A DNA stretch of 64,000 nucleotides from Cupriavidus cauae (GTDB lineage Bacteria; Pseudomonadota; Gammaproteobacteria; Burkholderiales; Burkholderiaceae), in NCBI RefSeq assembly GCF_008632125.1, contig NZ_VWRN01000035.1, forward strand, positions 124,001 to 188,000, given 5' to 3'. The position numbers and the translations under genes are program-made. Below, piece by piece: positions 1 to 9,519 of this stretch (position 1 is the stretch's first letter; each line of letters begins with the position of its first letter). The notes beneath the pieces were generated by a model. The model saw only the letters and a list, made by a program, of their open reading frames with translations, did no database searches and was not told the origin of the DNA.

Positions 1-121
1 GTGACAGTCGCAGAATAGACCGCCATGCTGGCGGGCCCACGCAGGCCTTCGGCGAAAGGCCGCGGCACGGATCCGACGACGATGGTCCGCCGGCATGTCG
101 TTCGAAACCGGGGAGACTGTC

Positions 122-3100
122 ATGCGCACAACCTGTTGTCAGCAAGCGGGGGTGCGTCCCCCGCGTCCCTCGCCCACGCGGCGCGGCAAACCACTGGTGA
201 GGCATTGCATCGGACTCGCGGCACTGGGCGCCATCGGCGCGCAGGCGCAGGCGCAGACGCCGATCGGCCCGGGCCTCATCACCAATTCCATCATTCTCGA
301 CGCGCAGGACGCGGTCGTGGCCGGCGGTACCACGATCGACGTGCCTGCCACGCCCGGCGCGGGCTGGGCGCTGGTTGCCAGGAACGGCAGCCGCGTGGTG
401 TTCGATACCACGCAAGGGCCCATTCGCCTGGCGACGCGCACGGCCGCGGGCCAGGCGTTGCGCGTCGAGCAGAACGCGGTCGTGGAGACGGCGCCGGGCG
501 CCGGCTCGCCGGGCGGTCTGTCGATCGGCACCAGTGCGAACGGCGAATTCGGCGTCGGCGTGTTTTCCGGCGGCAGCGTCGCCTTGTCCGGTGCGACGAT
601 CGCGACCGCCGGCGGCGCGAGCGGCGATCTGCGTGCGCACGGCGTATTCGTTCAGGGCGCCGGCAGCCGCGCGGCGCTGGTCGAAGGGTCCATCACCACC
701 ACCGGAGGCGGCAGCGGGGCGATGGCGGTCGGCGGCGGCACGCTGACGCTGACCCGCGTGCCCATCACGGTGCGCCAAGCCGCGGCCGCCGGCCGCTATG
801 GCCTGAACGCGCAGACGGGTGCGTCCATCACGATGAATGGCGGATCGATCGTCACGGAAGGGGCGACCGGCACTGCGGTGCGTGCTTCGGGCATGGGCGG
901 GCCGGGCGCGCGGATCGCGATCGCCGACGCGACTGTGGCGACCGCCGGCAGCAACGCGCACGGCGCCTTCGCCACCGACGGCGCGCGAATCGACGCTGCG
1001 CGCACGACGGCCAATATCCGCGGCGACAGTGCCGCCGGCTGGTTTGCCACCCACACCGGCCAACTTGCCGCGACGGACAGCACCGTGACCACCGCCGGCA
1101 TCGACGGCTACGGCGCCTATGCCCGCGCAGGCGGCAGCATCGCGCTGCTGCGTGGCGCGGTGACGACCGGCGGCGAGCGCGCGGTCGGCCTGTTCGTCGG
1201 CGATGCCGGCACCACGCTCAACGCCACCGAGGTCACCGTGTCGACCGCCGGCGCCGATGCACCGGGCGCCGCCGTGTTCCGCGCCGGCACGTTGGCGATG
1301 GCGCGTGGCACCGTGCGCACCACCGGCGATGGCAGTCACGGCCTGAGCGCGATCGGCGACGGATCGTCGGCGGCGCTCGCCGGCACCGCGGTCGGCACGC
1401 AGGGCAACGGCGCCCATGCCTTTGCGGTGTACCAGGGGGCCACGGTCACCGCGACGGGGATTACGGCCGAGGCGAGCGGCACCGATGCCTCGGCCCTGTT
1501 CCTCACGGGGTTGTCTGGAACCCACTCGCGCGCCGACTTGATCGGCGGCAGTCGGCTGACCAGCGCCTCCGGTCCTGCCATCGCCGTGGCGGGCGGCACC
1601 GCGACAGTCGGGCTGGGCGATGCCACCGTCAGCGGCGGCACGCTGTGGCTGCGGGTCGGACCGAATGACGCCTTTGCCGCGGCGGCCCGCCGCACGATGC
1701 AGCCGCCGGGCGAGCAGCGGGACAACGAGGCATCCTCGAATCCCTTGGCGACCGAACGCGATCCGTCGATGGCGACCGGCACCACGATCGTCACCACCGG
1801 CCCCGAGCCGGGCTTCGGCACGATCGTCGCGGACAACAGCCGCATCACCGGCGCGGCCTTGACCGAGCCGGGCAGCGTGTCCGATGTGAGCCTGAGACGG
1901 AACACGCATTGGGACATGACCGGCAACTCCAACCTGACGCGGCTGACACTCGATGCGAGTCAGGTCGTATTCGCGCCGCCGGTGGCCGGCGCCTTCAAGA
2001 CGCTGACCGTGCAGCAGTACACCGGGGTCGGCGGACTGATCGCGCTGAACACGCGGCTCGATGGCGACGATTCGTCGTCGGACAAGCTGGTGGTGCAGGG
2101 CAGTGCCGGCGGACAGTCACGGCTGCGGATCGTCAACGCCGGCGGTGCGGGCGCGCTGACGACCGCGAACGGCATCCAGGTGGTCGAGGCGACCAGCGGC
2201 GCCACCACCACGACCGACGCCTTCGCGCTCGATGGCCGCGTGGTGGCCGGCGCCTACGAGTACCGGCTGTTTCGCGGCAGCCTCGATCCCTCGTCGCCGC
2301 AGTCGTGGTATCTGCGTTCCGAGCGCGAATCGACGCCGCCCGGGCCGCTGCCGCCGCGGCCGCTGTTCCGGCCCGAAGCGGCGGCGTACCTCGCCAATCG
2401 CCGCGTCGCCGGCGAGATGTTCGTGCACAGCCTGCACGACCGGCTCGGCGAGCCGCAGTTCGTCGAATCGCAGGGCTTCGCGCCGGCCAGCCAGCAGCCG
2501 CGCTCCGGGTGGCTGCGCGTGGTCGGCAAGTGGGAGGGCAGCCACAGCCGCGACGGCAACTTCCACGTCGATACCGATACCTTTCTGCTGCAGGGCGGCG
2601 CCGAGCTGGCGAAGTGGGCGCTGTTCGGCACCGCGGACCGCGTCCATCTCGGCGTGATGGGCAGCTATCTGGCGGCGAGCACCGACGCCGAGGCCGCCGG
2701 CAATCCGGCTCGCGCGCACGGCAAGGTCGACGGCTTCAGCGCCGGCGTCTATGGCACCTGGTACGAGAACGACCACAACAAGCTCGGCGCCTATGTCGAT
2801 ACCTGGTTCCAGTACGGCTGGTTCGACCAGCGCGTGGAGGGAGCGGGGCTGCCGGCGGTCAAGTACGACGCGCATGGACTGGCGGTGTCGGGCGAGGTCG
2901 GCTATGCGATCCCGCTGCGTGGCGGCTGGGTGATCGAGCCGCAGGCGCAGCTGATCTATGTCGACTATCGCCAGGACGACATCGCCGAGGCCAACGGCAC
3001 ACGGATCGCCGGCGGCGATGCGGACGGTCCGATCACGCGCCTCGGCCTGCGCCTGCATCGCACTTTCGTCCAGGGCGACACGCGCCGCATCCAGCCCTAT

Positions 3101-3319
3101 CTGACGCTGAACTGGTGGCACGCCGACACCGACCGCCGCATGGCCTTCGACCGGGTCACCGTCGGCGATCTGTATCCGGAAAACCGCTACGAGGCCAAGC
3201 TCGGCGTCAACGCGCAGCTCGACAAGCGCTGGACCGGCTGGGCCAACCTGACGGGCGCCTGGGGCGAGCAGAGCTATCACCAGTACGTGGTGCGGGTGGG
3301 GGTGAAATACACGTGGTGA
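122..3319 (+). CDS. autotransporter (type V secretion), pertactin-like passenger with beta-barrel
   Basis: Predicted 1,065-residue surface autotransporter. The long basic N-terminus followed by a hydrophobic stretch ending in AQAQA near residue 40 looks like the extended signal peptide of this class. Residues of about 45-690 are Gly/Ala/Thr-rich with repeated short strands, as expected of a beta-helix passenger. A proline-rich hinge (PPGPLPPRP) precedes the typical RPEAAAYLANRR linker. The last 270 or so residues form the autotransporter beta-domain and end in an aromatic residue (KYTW). An ATG nine codons upstream is possible, but this start has GGGGAGA just ahead of it. Whether it is an adhesin, protease or something else cannot be told; no catalytic motif was noticed. 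Confidence 0.9.
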   Translation: MRTTCCQQAGVRPPRPSPTRRGKPLVRHCIGLAALGAIGAQAQAQTPIGPGLITNSIILDAQDAVVAGGTTIDVPATPGAGWALVARNGSRVVFDTTQGPIRLATRTAAGQALRVEQNAVVETAPGAGSPGGLSIGTSANGEFGVGVFSGGSVALSGATIATAGGASGDLRAHGVFVQGAGSRAALVEGSITTTGGGSGAMAVGGGTLTLTRVPITVRQAAAAGRYGLNAQTGASITMNGGSIVTEGATGTAVRASGMGGPGARIAIADATVATAGSNAHGAFATDGARIDAARTTANIRGDSAAGWFATHTGQLAATDSTVTTAGIDGYGAYARAGGSIALLRGAVTTGGERAVGLFVGDAGTTLNATEVTVSTAGADAPGAAVFRAGTLAMARGTVRTTGDGSHGLSAIGDGSSAALAGTAVGTQGNGAHAFAVYQGATVTATGITAEASGTDASALFLTGLSGTHSRADLIGGSRLTSASGPAIAVAGGTATVGLGDATVSGGTLWLRVGPNDAFAAAARRTMQPPGEQRDNEASSNPLATERDPSMATGTTIVTTGPEPGFGTIVADNSRITGAALTEPGSVSDVSLRRNTHWDMTGNSNLTRLTLDASQVVFAPPVAGAFKTLTVQQYTGVGGLIALNTRLDGDDSSSDKLVVQGSAGGQSRLRIVNAGGAGALTTANGIQVVEATSGATTTTDAFALDGRVVAGAYEYRLFRGSLDPSSPQSWYLRSERESTPPGPLPPRPLFRPEAAAYLANRRVAGEMFVHSLHDRLGEPQFVESQGFAPASQQPRSGWLRVVGKWEGSHSRDGNFHVDTDTFLLQGGAELAKWALFGTADRVHLGVMGSYLAASTDAEAAGNPARAHGKVDGFSAGVYGTWYENDHNKLGAYVDTWFQYGWFDQRVEGAGLPAVKYDAHGLAVSGEVGYAIPLRGGWVIEPQAQLIYVDYRQDDIAEANGTRIAGGDADGPITRLGLRLHRTFVQGDTRRIQPYLTLNWWHADTDRRMAFDRVTVGDLYPENRYEAKLGVNAQLDKRWTGWANLTGAWGEQSYHQYVVRVGVKYTW

Positions 3320-3456
3320 TGCAGCGTGGGTTTGCTCCTGTCGCCGCTGGCGATGGCGTTCTCGTTCAGCGAAGGGGATATGCCTCCTGCCGGGAAACGG
3401 CGCGCTATGATTTGCCCCCTGACGAGCCGTTAGCGTTGCCAAGGAGCAAGCCCACG

Positions 3457-4383
3457 ATGCGGGACCTGGATTTGACCAGCCTGCGCCTGTTTGTCGCGGT
3501 CTGCGAGACGCGCAATATGGCGCGGGCCGGGGAGCAGCAGCATATCGTCGCGTCGGCGATCAGCAAGCGGCTGGCGCAGCTCGAGGATACGGTCGGCGCG
3601 CAGTTGCTCGAGCGGCGCCGGCGCGGCGTGATTCCGACGCCGGCCGGCGAGATCCTGCTCGAGCATGCGCGGGCGATGCTGGCAGCGGCCGATCGGGTCG
3701 CGCGCGACATGGCCGACTACGGCTCGGGCATCAAGGGGCAGGTCAGGCTGCTGGCCACGGTGTCGTCAATGGCGGAGTCGCTGCCCGACGATATCGCCGG
3801 CTTCCTGCAGCAGCCCGAGCATCGCGATATCCGCGTCTCGGTCGAGGAGGGCGTGAGCCGAGAGGTGGTGCGGGCCGTGCGGGAGGGCTCGGCGCCGCTC
3901 GGCATCTGCTGGGATGCCGCCGATCTGGAAGGGCTCGCCACGCGGCCCTATCGCGCCGACCATCTGGCTGCGGTGGTGCACGCCTCGCATCCGCTCGCCG
4001 AAGCAAACGAATGCGCGTTCTCCGATACGCTTGACTTCGATCATATCGGCCTGCCGGCGCAGACCGCGGTGCACACCATGCTGGCGCGCCACGCGGCCAT
4101 CGTCGGCCGGCCGGTGACCTATCGGGCGGTGGTGTCGACCTTCGACGCCTCGCTGCGCTGCGTGCGCGCCGGGCTGGGCCTGGCGATCATGCCGCGCGAG
4201 GTGGTCGAACCGGTCGCCGCGAGCCTGGACGTGCGTGTCGTGCCGCTGACCGACGGCTGGGCGCATCGGCGCTTCGCGATCTGTTTCCGTGACGAGCAGA
4301 GCCTGTCGCCGGCCGCGCGCATGCTGGTGGCGCATCTCGAGCGGATGGCGGCCGACGACGGGCAAGACGCGCTGCAGCGCTGA
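3457..4383 (+). CDS. LysR-family transcriptional regulator
   Basis: A 308-residue LysR regulator. Residues 1-60 form the winged helix-turn-helix (LTSLRLFVAVCETRNMARAG, then SAISKRLAQLE). The remainder is the periplasmic-binding-like effector domain. AAGGAG at 3441 supports this start; the frame is open much further upstream, but only as a shadow of the autotransporter gene. It lies between the autotransporter and a Bug receptor on the same strand, so either neighbour could be its target. It is not divergent from any gene, so the usual target-by-divergence rule does not apply. Effector unknown. Confidence 0.92.
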   Translation: MRDLDLTSLRLFVAVCETRNMARAGEQQHIVASAISKRLAQLEDTVGAQLLERRRRGVIPTPAGEILLEHARAMLAAADRVARDMADYGSGIKGQVRLLATVSSMAESLPDDIAGFLQQPEHRDIRVSVEEGVSREVVRAVREGSAPLGICWDAADLEGLATRPYRADHLAAVVHASHPLAEANECAFSDTLDFDHIGLPAQTAVHTMLARHAAIVGRPVTYRAVVSTFDASLRCVRAGLGLAIMPREVVEPVAASLDVRVVPLTDGWAHRRFAICFRDEQSLSPAARMLVAHLERMAADDGQDALQR

Positions 4384-4623
4384 TCCGTCTTCGGCGACGC
4401 CCCACCGGCAAGCGCAACGGCGGTCCGCAGCAAGGACCGGCGGCAAGGGGCGCCGCAAGAGCGCAGCCGCAACCCCCGGCAACAACGATCCGCATAAACC
4501 CGGCTTCCGCTGACCCGTACGATGGCTTAAGCAATGGCAGATGGCGCCGAAGCGGTCGGTTGGCCGACACTACGGCGATTTCGAGCCCTGGATACGCAGG
4601 GCATTACATCCGGAGACATCGCC

Positions 4624-5640
4624 ATGGCTGTTCCTACTGCGTCCACCCGTTCCCTTCGACCGCTCGCTTCGCTGCGCCGCCTGACCGTCGCGGCGCTCGG
4701 CCTGTTTGCCGCGGCCGGCGTGCAGGCGGCCGATCCCTTCCCGCACAAGCCGATCGCCCTGGTGGTGCCGTTCTCCGCGGGCGGTCCCACCGACGTGGTC
4801 GCGCGCAGCCTGGGCCAGGCCATGTCCAGGCACCTCGGCCAAAGCGTGGTGGTCGAGAACCGCACCGGCGCGGGCGGCACCATCGCGCCGGCCTATGTCG
4901 CCCGCGCCGAGGCCGACGGCTATACGCTGCTGATCCACCACAACGGCATGGCCACCGCGCCGGCGCTGTACCGCAAGCTGTCGTACGACCCGCTGAAGGA
5001 CTTCGAGTACATCGGCCAGGTCGCGGACGTGCCGATGACGCTGCTGGGCAAGAAGGACCTGCCGCCCAACAACACCGCCGAACTGGTCCGCTACGTGCAG
5101 CAGAACGAGTCGAAGATCAATCTGGCCAACGCCGGCCTCGGCGCGGTCTCGCAGCTGTGCGGGCTGCTGTTCGAGCAGGCCACCAACGTCAAGCTGAACG
5201 TGATTCCGTTCCAGGGCACGGCGCCGGCCATGACGGCGCTGCTGGGCGGTCAGGTCGACGTGCTGTGCGACCAGACCACCGCGACGCTGCCGCAGATCGC
5301 CGCCAACAAGGTCAAGCTGTACGGCGTCACCACGCCGCAGCGGATCCGCGCCTTGCCCAATGCGCCGACCTTGCAGGAAGGCGGGCTCAAGGGCTTCGAG
5401 ATGAAGGTGTGGCACGGCGTGTACGCGCCGAAGGGCACGCCGGCGCCGGTGGTGGCGCGCCTGACCGCCGCGCTGCAGGCCGCGTTGAAGGACCCGGCGG
5501 TGGTCAAGCGCCTGGACGAGCTGGGCGCCGAGATCGTGCCGCCGGCCAAGCAGACGCCCGAAGGGCTGAAGACCTGGCTCAAGGCGGAAAGCGACAAGTG
5601 GCAGCCGATGCTGCGCAAGGCCGGCGCCTTCGCCGACTGA
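4624..5640 (+). CDS. Bug-family (TctC-like) periplasmic solute-binding protein
   Basis: A 338-residue exported receptor of the Bug family, which binds carboxylates and similar small molecules for TctAB-type or unknown transporters. The Sec signal peptide ends at VQAA near residue 37. Family motifs follow: PHKPIALVVPFSAGGPTD, VVVENRTGAGG, ADGYTLL, and the late YAPKGTPAPVVARL. GGAGA lies a few bases before the ATG, which favours this start over one 30 codons upstream. No tctA or tctB permease gene is nearby, as is usual for this family in Burkholderiales. The ligand is unknown. Confidence 0.93.
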   Translation: MAVPTASTRSLRPLASLRRLTVAALGLFAAAGVQAADPFPHKPIALVVPFSAGGPTDVVARSLGQAMSRHLGQSVVVENRTGAGGTIAPAYVARAEADGYTLLIHHNGMATAPALYRKLSYDPLKDFEYIGQVADVPMTLLGKKDLPPNNTAELVRYVQQNESKINLANAGLGAVSQLCGLLFEQATNVKLNVIPFQGTAPAMTALLGGQVDVLCDQTTATLPQIAANKVKLYGVTTPQRIRALPNAPTLQEGGLKGFEMKVWHGVYAPKGTPAPVVARLTAALQAALKDPAVVKRLDELGAEIVPPAKQTPEGLKTWLKAESDKWQPMLRKAGAFAD

Positions 5641-5694
5641 GCGGCGAGCACCGGCCCCTCGCGGCCACACCAGGGCACACCCCAGTGCCACACA

Positions 5695-5716
5695 CCTGGG
5701 GGGCACGCCCCCCAGG
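5695..5716. terminator. GC-rich hairpin between convergent genes
   Basis: CCTGGGGGG and CCCCCCAGG are perfect 9-bp inverted arms around a CACG loop, between the convergent Bug and SnoaL-like genes. No T-run follows on either strand, so intrinsic termination is possible but not assured. The surrounding 100 bases contain loose repeats of a CCAGGGCACA-type word. Confidence 0.5.
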
Positions 5717-5762
5717 GCACATCCCACGGCGCCGCCGGCTCAATGCCGCGGCGCCTTCCCTG

Positions 5763-6218
5763 TCACGGTTTCGCGCGCGGCGCCTTGCCCGTCAGCGTTT
5801 CCCTCGCGGCGCCGAGCCGCTCGCCCATCGCCGCGCCGAGCGCCTGCAACCCGCTCATCGGGCGCACCATCACCTCGAACTCGACGATCCGGCCTTCCTC
5901 GTCGAAGCGCAGCATGTCGATGCCCTTGAGCGCCTTCCCGTCGACCTCGGCGCTGAATTCCAGCACGACGCTGCTGCCGTCGGTGCTGGCGAAGGTGCGG
6001 TGATAGCGGAAGTTCTGGAACACCGTATTGACGGTCTTCAGCACCAGCTTGATCGCGTCGCGTCCCGGGTAGGGGGTATGCGCGACCGGGGAGCGGAACA
6101 CGATCCGGTCCGACAGCAGCGGGTCCAGTTCCTCCATCGCATTGCGTTCCAGCAACCGATGCCAGGTCGCCAGCGTGCGGCGGGCGGCGTCGGACAGGGG
6201 CTGGTCGTCGACTTCCAT
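5763..6218 (-). CDS. SnoaL-like / NTF2-like fold protein
   Basis: A 151-residue protein with an NTF2-like pattern: N-terminal helix with WHRLLERNAMEELDPLLSDRIVFRSPVAHTPY (quoted in two parts: WHRLLERNAMEELDPLLSD, then RIVFRSPVAHTPY), later strands IDMLRFDEEGRIVEFEVMVRP. SnoaL-like proteins of this size include small cyclases, isomerases and orphans, so no reaction is proposed. Start chosen because GAGGAG lies just upstream; the frame also opens 28 codons earlier. It is divergent from the c-di-GMP gene, with two large palindromes between them. Confidence 0.75.
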   Translation of the reverse strand: MEVDDQPLSDAARRTLATWHRLLERNAMEELDPLLSDRIVFRSPVAHTPYPGRDAIKLVLKTVNTVFQNFRYHRTFASTDGSSVVLEFSAEVDGKALKGIDMLRFDEEGRIVEFEVMVRPMSGLQALGAAMGERLGAARETLTGKAPRAKP

Positions 6219-6293
6219 CAGGCTCTCCTCTTCGGGTGGGGGACACCGGTTGGCGCGGCGGCGAGCCCGGATCCGTATGCCCGGCGTGTTCGC

Positions 6294-6356
6294 GCTATGC
6301 AACCAGTTGCAATAAGAATAGCAGTGCGCAGGGTGCTATGCAATCAGTTGCATAGC
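6294..6356. promoter_or_regulatory. pair of 22-bp palindromic operators
   Basis: The right copy (6335-6356) is perfect: arms GCTATGCAA and TTGCATAGC around TCAG. The left copy (6294-6315) has the same left arm, spacer CCAG and a slightly decayed right arm. The centres are 41 bp apart, about four helical turns, so two dimers could bind on one face. The site lies upstream of both the SnoaL-like gene (minus) and the GGDEF/EAL gene (plus). No DNA-binding regulator gene is adjacent, so the protein that reads it is unknown. Confidence 0.7.
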
Positions 6357-6557
6357 GAGAGTCCACTTCGACCTCAGGCAGCGGCGAAGCGCTATCGCCG
6401 GGGTCTTCCTGCCCGGATGGCCGCTCATCGAGTGTCGGACAGCGCTGGATAGCGAGGGGCATCGGAGGTGCGCTACAGTGCCGCCCAATGGCCCGGTACC
6501 GGCCCAGTCGGCCCCCACGACGCGCCTTCCGTCCGCCATGCAACCATCACCACGCCC

Positions 6558-9467
6558 ATGACCCCTCGCGCCGCGCCAGGCCGACAAGAAGCGCCATCGG
6601 ACGATGGCCGGCAACCCTTCGCGCTGTTTCGCGGTGACCGCGGCGCGGCCGCCCTCGAGGGGCTGCTCAACGCGCTGCCCCATCCGGTACTGGTCAAGGA
6701 CCGCGCGCATCGCTGGCTGCTGTTGAACGACCAGATGTGCGAGCTGATGGGCCACAGCCGCGCGACCCTGCTCGGCCGGACCGATCACGACTTCCTGCCC
6801 AAGGAACAGGCCGACGGCTATTGGGCGGTCGACGACGAGGTGTTCGACACCGGCGAGGAGCGCGAGGTCGAGGAGACCCTGACCGCCGCCGACGGCAGCA
6901 AGCGCGTGCTGGCCACCCGCAAGCGCCGCGTCATGCTGGCCGGACAGGGCGGGGCCCCGATGCCCGTCGTGATCGCCTCGATCATCGATATCACCGACAT
7001 CCGCCGGGCCGAGAGCGCGCTGCGCGAGAGCGAAGAGCACTACCGTCATTCGGTCGAACTCAATCCACAGGTGCAGTGGACCGCCGACGCGCAAGGCCTG
7101 GTGTCCGAAGCCGGGCCGCGCTGGGAGGAACTGACCGGCATGGCGGTGGAGCAGGGCATGGGGACCGGCTGGACCGGCCAGGTCCACCCCGACGATCTCG
7201 ACGAAACGCTGCGGCGCTGGCAGGCCAGCGTCGACAGCGGGGCGCCGTTCGACAAGGCCTTCCGGCTGCGCATGCGCGGCGGCGAATACCGCTGGTTCCG
7301 CTCGCGCGCCGCCGCCCGTCGCGACGGCGAGGGCCGCGTGCTGCGCTGGTACGGCACGCTGGAGGACATCGACGATCGCATGCGCGCCGAGGCGGCGCTG
7401 CGCGAGAGCGAACGATTCAGCCGCAGCATCCTGGAAAACAGTCCGAACTGCATCCGCGTGCTCGATCTGGACGGACGCGTGCTGTACGCCAACGCGACCA
7501 CCTACCGCCTGCTCGAGATCGAAGACGACGAACCGGTGCTCGGCGAGCGCTGGATCGACCTGATTCCGCAAGGCTGCCGTACGAATGCGGGCAAGGCGCT
7601 GGACGCGGCGCGCGCGGGCGGCATCGGCCGCTTCACGATCCGCCGCCATACCCGCAGCGGCGCCGTCCAGTGGCTCGACACGGTGACGGCGTCGATTCCC
7701 GGCGAGCAGGGCCGGCCGGCCCGCCTGCTGGCGATCTCGCTGGACGCCACCGAGGCGCGCGAGGCCCGCGAGGCCGCCGACCGCGCGCAACGCGAGGCGC
7801 AGCAGCTGGCCCAGCGGCTGTCCGCGGTGCTGGAGAGCACCATGGACAGCGTGATCGTGATCGATCGCGACTGGCGCCTGACCTACTTCAACGGCAACGC
7901 CGCGCGCGCCTTGCAGGAGCGCGCTCCCGCCATCGGCCGCAGCCTGTGGGACATGTTTCCCGAGGAAGCGGACGGCGTGTTCGCGCGGCACTACCGGCGC
8001 GCCCTGGACGAGCAGGTGCCGGTGGCCTTCGAGGAATACCTGCCGCCGCTGGCGATCTGGCTCGAGGTGCACGCCTATCCGACGCCCGAGGGCCTGTCGA
8101 TCTTCTTCCGCAACATCACCGAACGGCGCCGCGCCGAACAGGAGCGCCTGGCCGCGCAACAGCACCTGGCCTATCTGAGCCGGCACGATGCGCTGACCGG
8201 CACGCCGAATCGCGTCGCCTTGCGCGAGCATCTGGACCTGCTGCTGCGCGAGCGCAGCCGCGCCGCCCTGCATTGCCTCGACCTGAGCGGCTTCAAGGCC
8301 GTCAACGATACCTTCGGCCATGCGGTCGGCGACGCCGTGCTGCGCCAGGTTGCCGACCGGCTGCGCAGTTGCCTGACCGAGGCCGATACCGTCGCGCGGC
8401 TGGGCAGCGACGAATTCGTGGTGGTACAGACGCCCGTGGCCGATGGCGAGCAGGCGGCCGCGCTGGCGCGCCGCATCCAGGGATGCCTGTCCGAGCCGTT
8501 CACGATCGAAGGGCATACCGTCACCATCGGCGCGAGCGTCGGCATTGCGCTCGCGCCGGAACACGGCGACCGGCCCGACGACCTGCTGCGCGCCGCCGAT
8601 ATCGCGCTCGACCACGCCAAGCGCGAGGGCGCGTCCAGCGTGCTGGCCTTCCACGCCGACATGGACGCGCAACTGCGCGCCCGCGTGGCGATCAAGCGCC
8701 ATCTGCACCAGGCGCTGGCCGACGGACAGTTCCTGCTGCATTACCAGCCGGTGTACGACCTCCGTTCGGGACAGATCCGCTGCTTCGAGGCGCTGCTGCG
8801 CTGGCAGCATCCCGACCGCGGCATGATTTCGCCGGCCGAGTTCGTGCCGATGGCCGAAGAAACCGGCCTGATCGTGCCGCTCGGCGCCTGGGTGTTGCGC
8901 GAGGCGTGCCGGCAGGCCGCGGCGTGGCCGGCGTCGGTGTCGATGGCCGTCAACCTGTCGCCGCTGCAGTTCCGCGATCCGGCGCTGGTCGATACGGTGC
9001 GGCAGGCGCTGCGCGACGCAGGGATATCGCCCCAACGGCTGCAACTGGAGATCACCGAATCGGTGCTGCTGCAGGAGAGCCAGTCGAACCTGTCGACGCT
9101 GCAGGCGCTGCGCCAGATCGGCGTGCGCATTGCGATGGACGACTTCGGCACCGGCTATTCGTCGCTGGGCTATCTGCGCAGTTTTGCCTTCGACAAGATC
9201 AAGCTCGATCGCTCCTTCGTCACCGATCTTCACGGCGGCAACGAGGGGCGCGCGATCCTGCACGCGGTGGCGAGCCTCGGCGCGGCGTTCAAGCTTGTCA
9301 CCACCGCCGAGGGCATCGAGACCGCGAGCCAGCTCGCCGCGGTGCGCGAGGAGGGCTACGACGAGGGGCAGGGCTACCTGTTCAGTCCGCCGGTGCCGGC
9401 GGAGCAGGCCGCTCGCCTGCTGGAGCGCGGCGCCAGCGAGCATATCGCCGGGCGCCCCGCTTCATGA
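6558..9467 (+). CDS. multi-PAS GGDEF/EAL protein, probable c-di-GMP phosphodiesterase
   Basis: A cytoplasmic signalling protein of 969 residues from this ATG; the frame opens 30 codons earlier at a GTG, and neither start has a convincing ribosome site. Four PAS-type sensor segments (about 35-150, 157-275, 287-405, 425-540) precede a GGDEF domain and an EAL domain. The cyclase signature is GSDEF (616-620) instead of GGDEF, and the position of the inhibitory RxxD site reads TEAD. The EAL side looks intact: EALLRW at 744, NLSPLQF, ITESVLL, DDFGTGYSSL and KLDRSF. The likely net activity is c-di-GMP hydrolysis, with the GGDEF domain regulatory, though some GSDEF proteins keep cyclase activity. No transmembrane segment was seen. 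Confidence 0.9.
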   Translation: MTPRAAPGRQEAPSDDGRQPFALFRGDRGAAALEGLLNALPHPVLVKDRAHRWLLLNDQMCELMGHSRATLLGRTDHDFLPKEQADGYWAVDDEVFDTGEEREVEETLTAADGSKRVLATRKRRVMLAGQGGAPMPVVIASIIDITDIRRAESALRESEEHYRHSVELNPQVQWTADAQGLVSEAGPRWEELTGMAVEQGMGTGWTGQVHPDDLDETLRRWQASVDSGAPFDKAFRLRMRGGEYRWFRSRAAARRDGEGRVLRWYGTLEDIDDRMRAEAALRESERFSRSILENSPNCIRVLDLDGRVLYANATTYRLLEIEDDEPVLGERWIDLIPQGCRTNAGKALDAARAGGIGRFTIRRHTRSGAVQWLDTVTASIPGEQGRPARLLAISLDATEAREAREAADRAQREAQQLAQRLSAVLESTMDSVIVIDRDWRLTYFNGNAARALQERAPAIGRSLWDMFPEEADGVFARHYRRALDEQVPVAFEEYLPPLAIWLEVHAYPTPEGLSIFFRNITERRRAEQERLAAQQHLAYLSRHDALTGTPNRVALREHLDLLLRERSRAALHCLDLSGFKAVNDTFGHAVGDAVLRQVADRLRSCLTEADTVARLGSDEFVVVQTPVADGEQAAALARRIQGCLSEPFTIEGHTVTIGASVGIALAPEHGDRPDDLLRAADIALDHAKREGASSVLAFHADMDAQLRARVAIKRHLHQALADGQFLLHYQPVYDLRSGQIRCFEALLRWQHPDRGMISPAEFVPMAEETGLIVPLGAWVLREACRQAAAWPASVSMAVNLSPLQFRDPALVDTVRQALRDAGISPQRLQLEITESVLLQESQSNLSTLQALRQIGVRIAMDDFGTGYSSLGYLRSFAFDKIKLDRSFVTDLHGGNEGRAILHAVASLGAAFKLVTTAEGIETASQLAAVREEGYDEGQGYLFSPPVPAEQAARLLERGASEHIAGRPAS

Positions 9468-9517
9468 GCGTGACTTCTATGCGCATGACTTTACGAGCGT
9501 GCCTTTACGACCGTCGG
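9461..9517. repeat. degenerate tandem repeat (about 14-bp unit) starting in a stop codon
   Basis: About four copies: TTCATGAGCGTGACT, TCTATGCGCATGACT, TTACGAGCGTGCCT, TTACGACCGTCGG. The first copy contains the TGA of the GGDEF/EAL gene. The array fills most of the gap to the convergent gene ending at 9520. Confidence 0.6.
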
Positions 9518-9519
9518 CC

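Noticed and set aside
25-1668. Long Arg-rich open frame overlapping the autotransporter gene
   Set aside because: It is the out-of-frame shadow of a Gly/Ala/Thr-rich high-GC gene, has no family signature and is dominated by Arg.
6336-9443. Open frame of 1,035 codons antisense to the GGDEF/EAL gene
   Set aside because: Antisense openness is expected at this GC; the plus strand carries intact PAS, GGDEF and EAL motifs.
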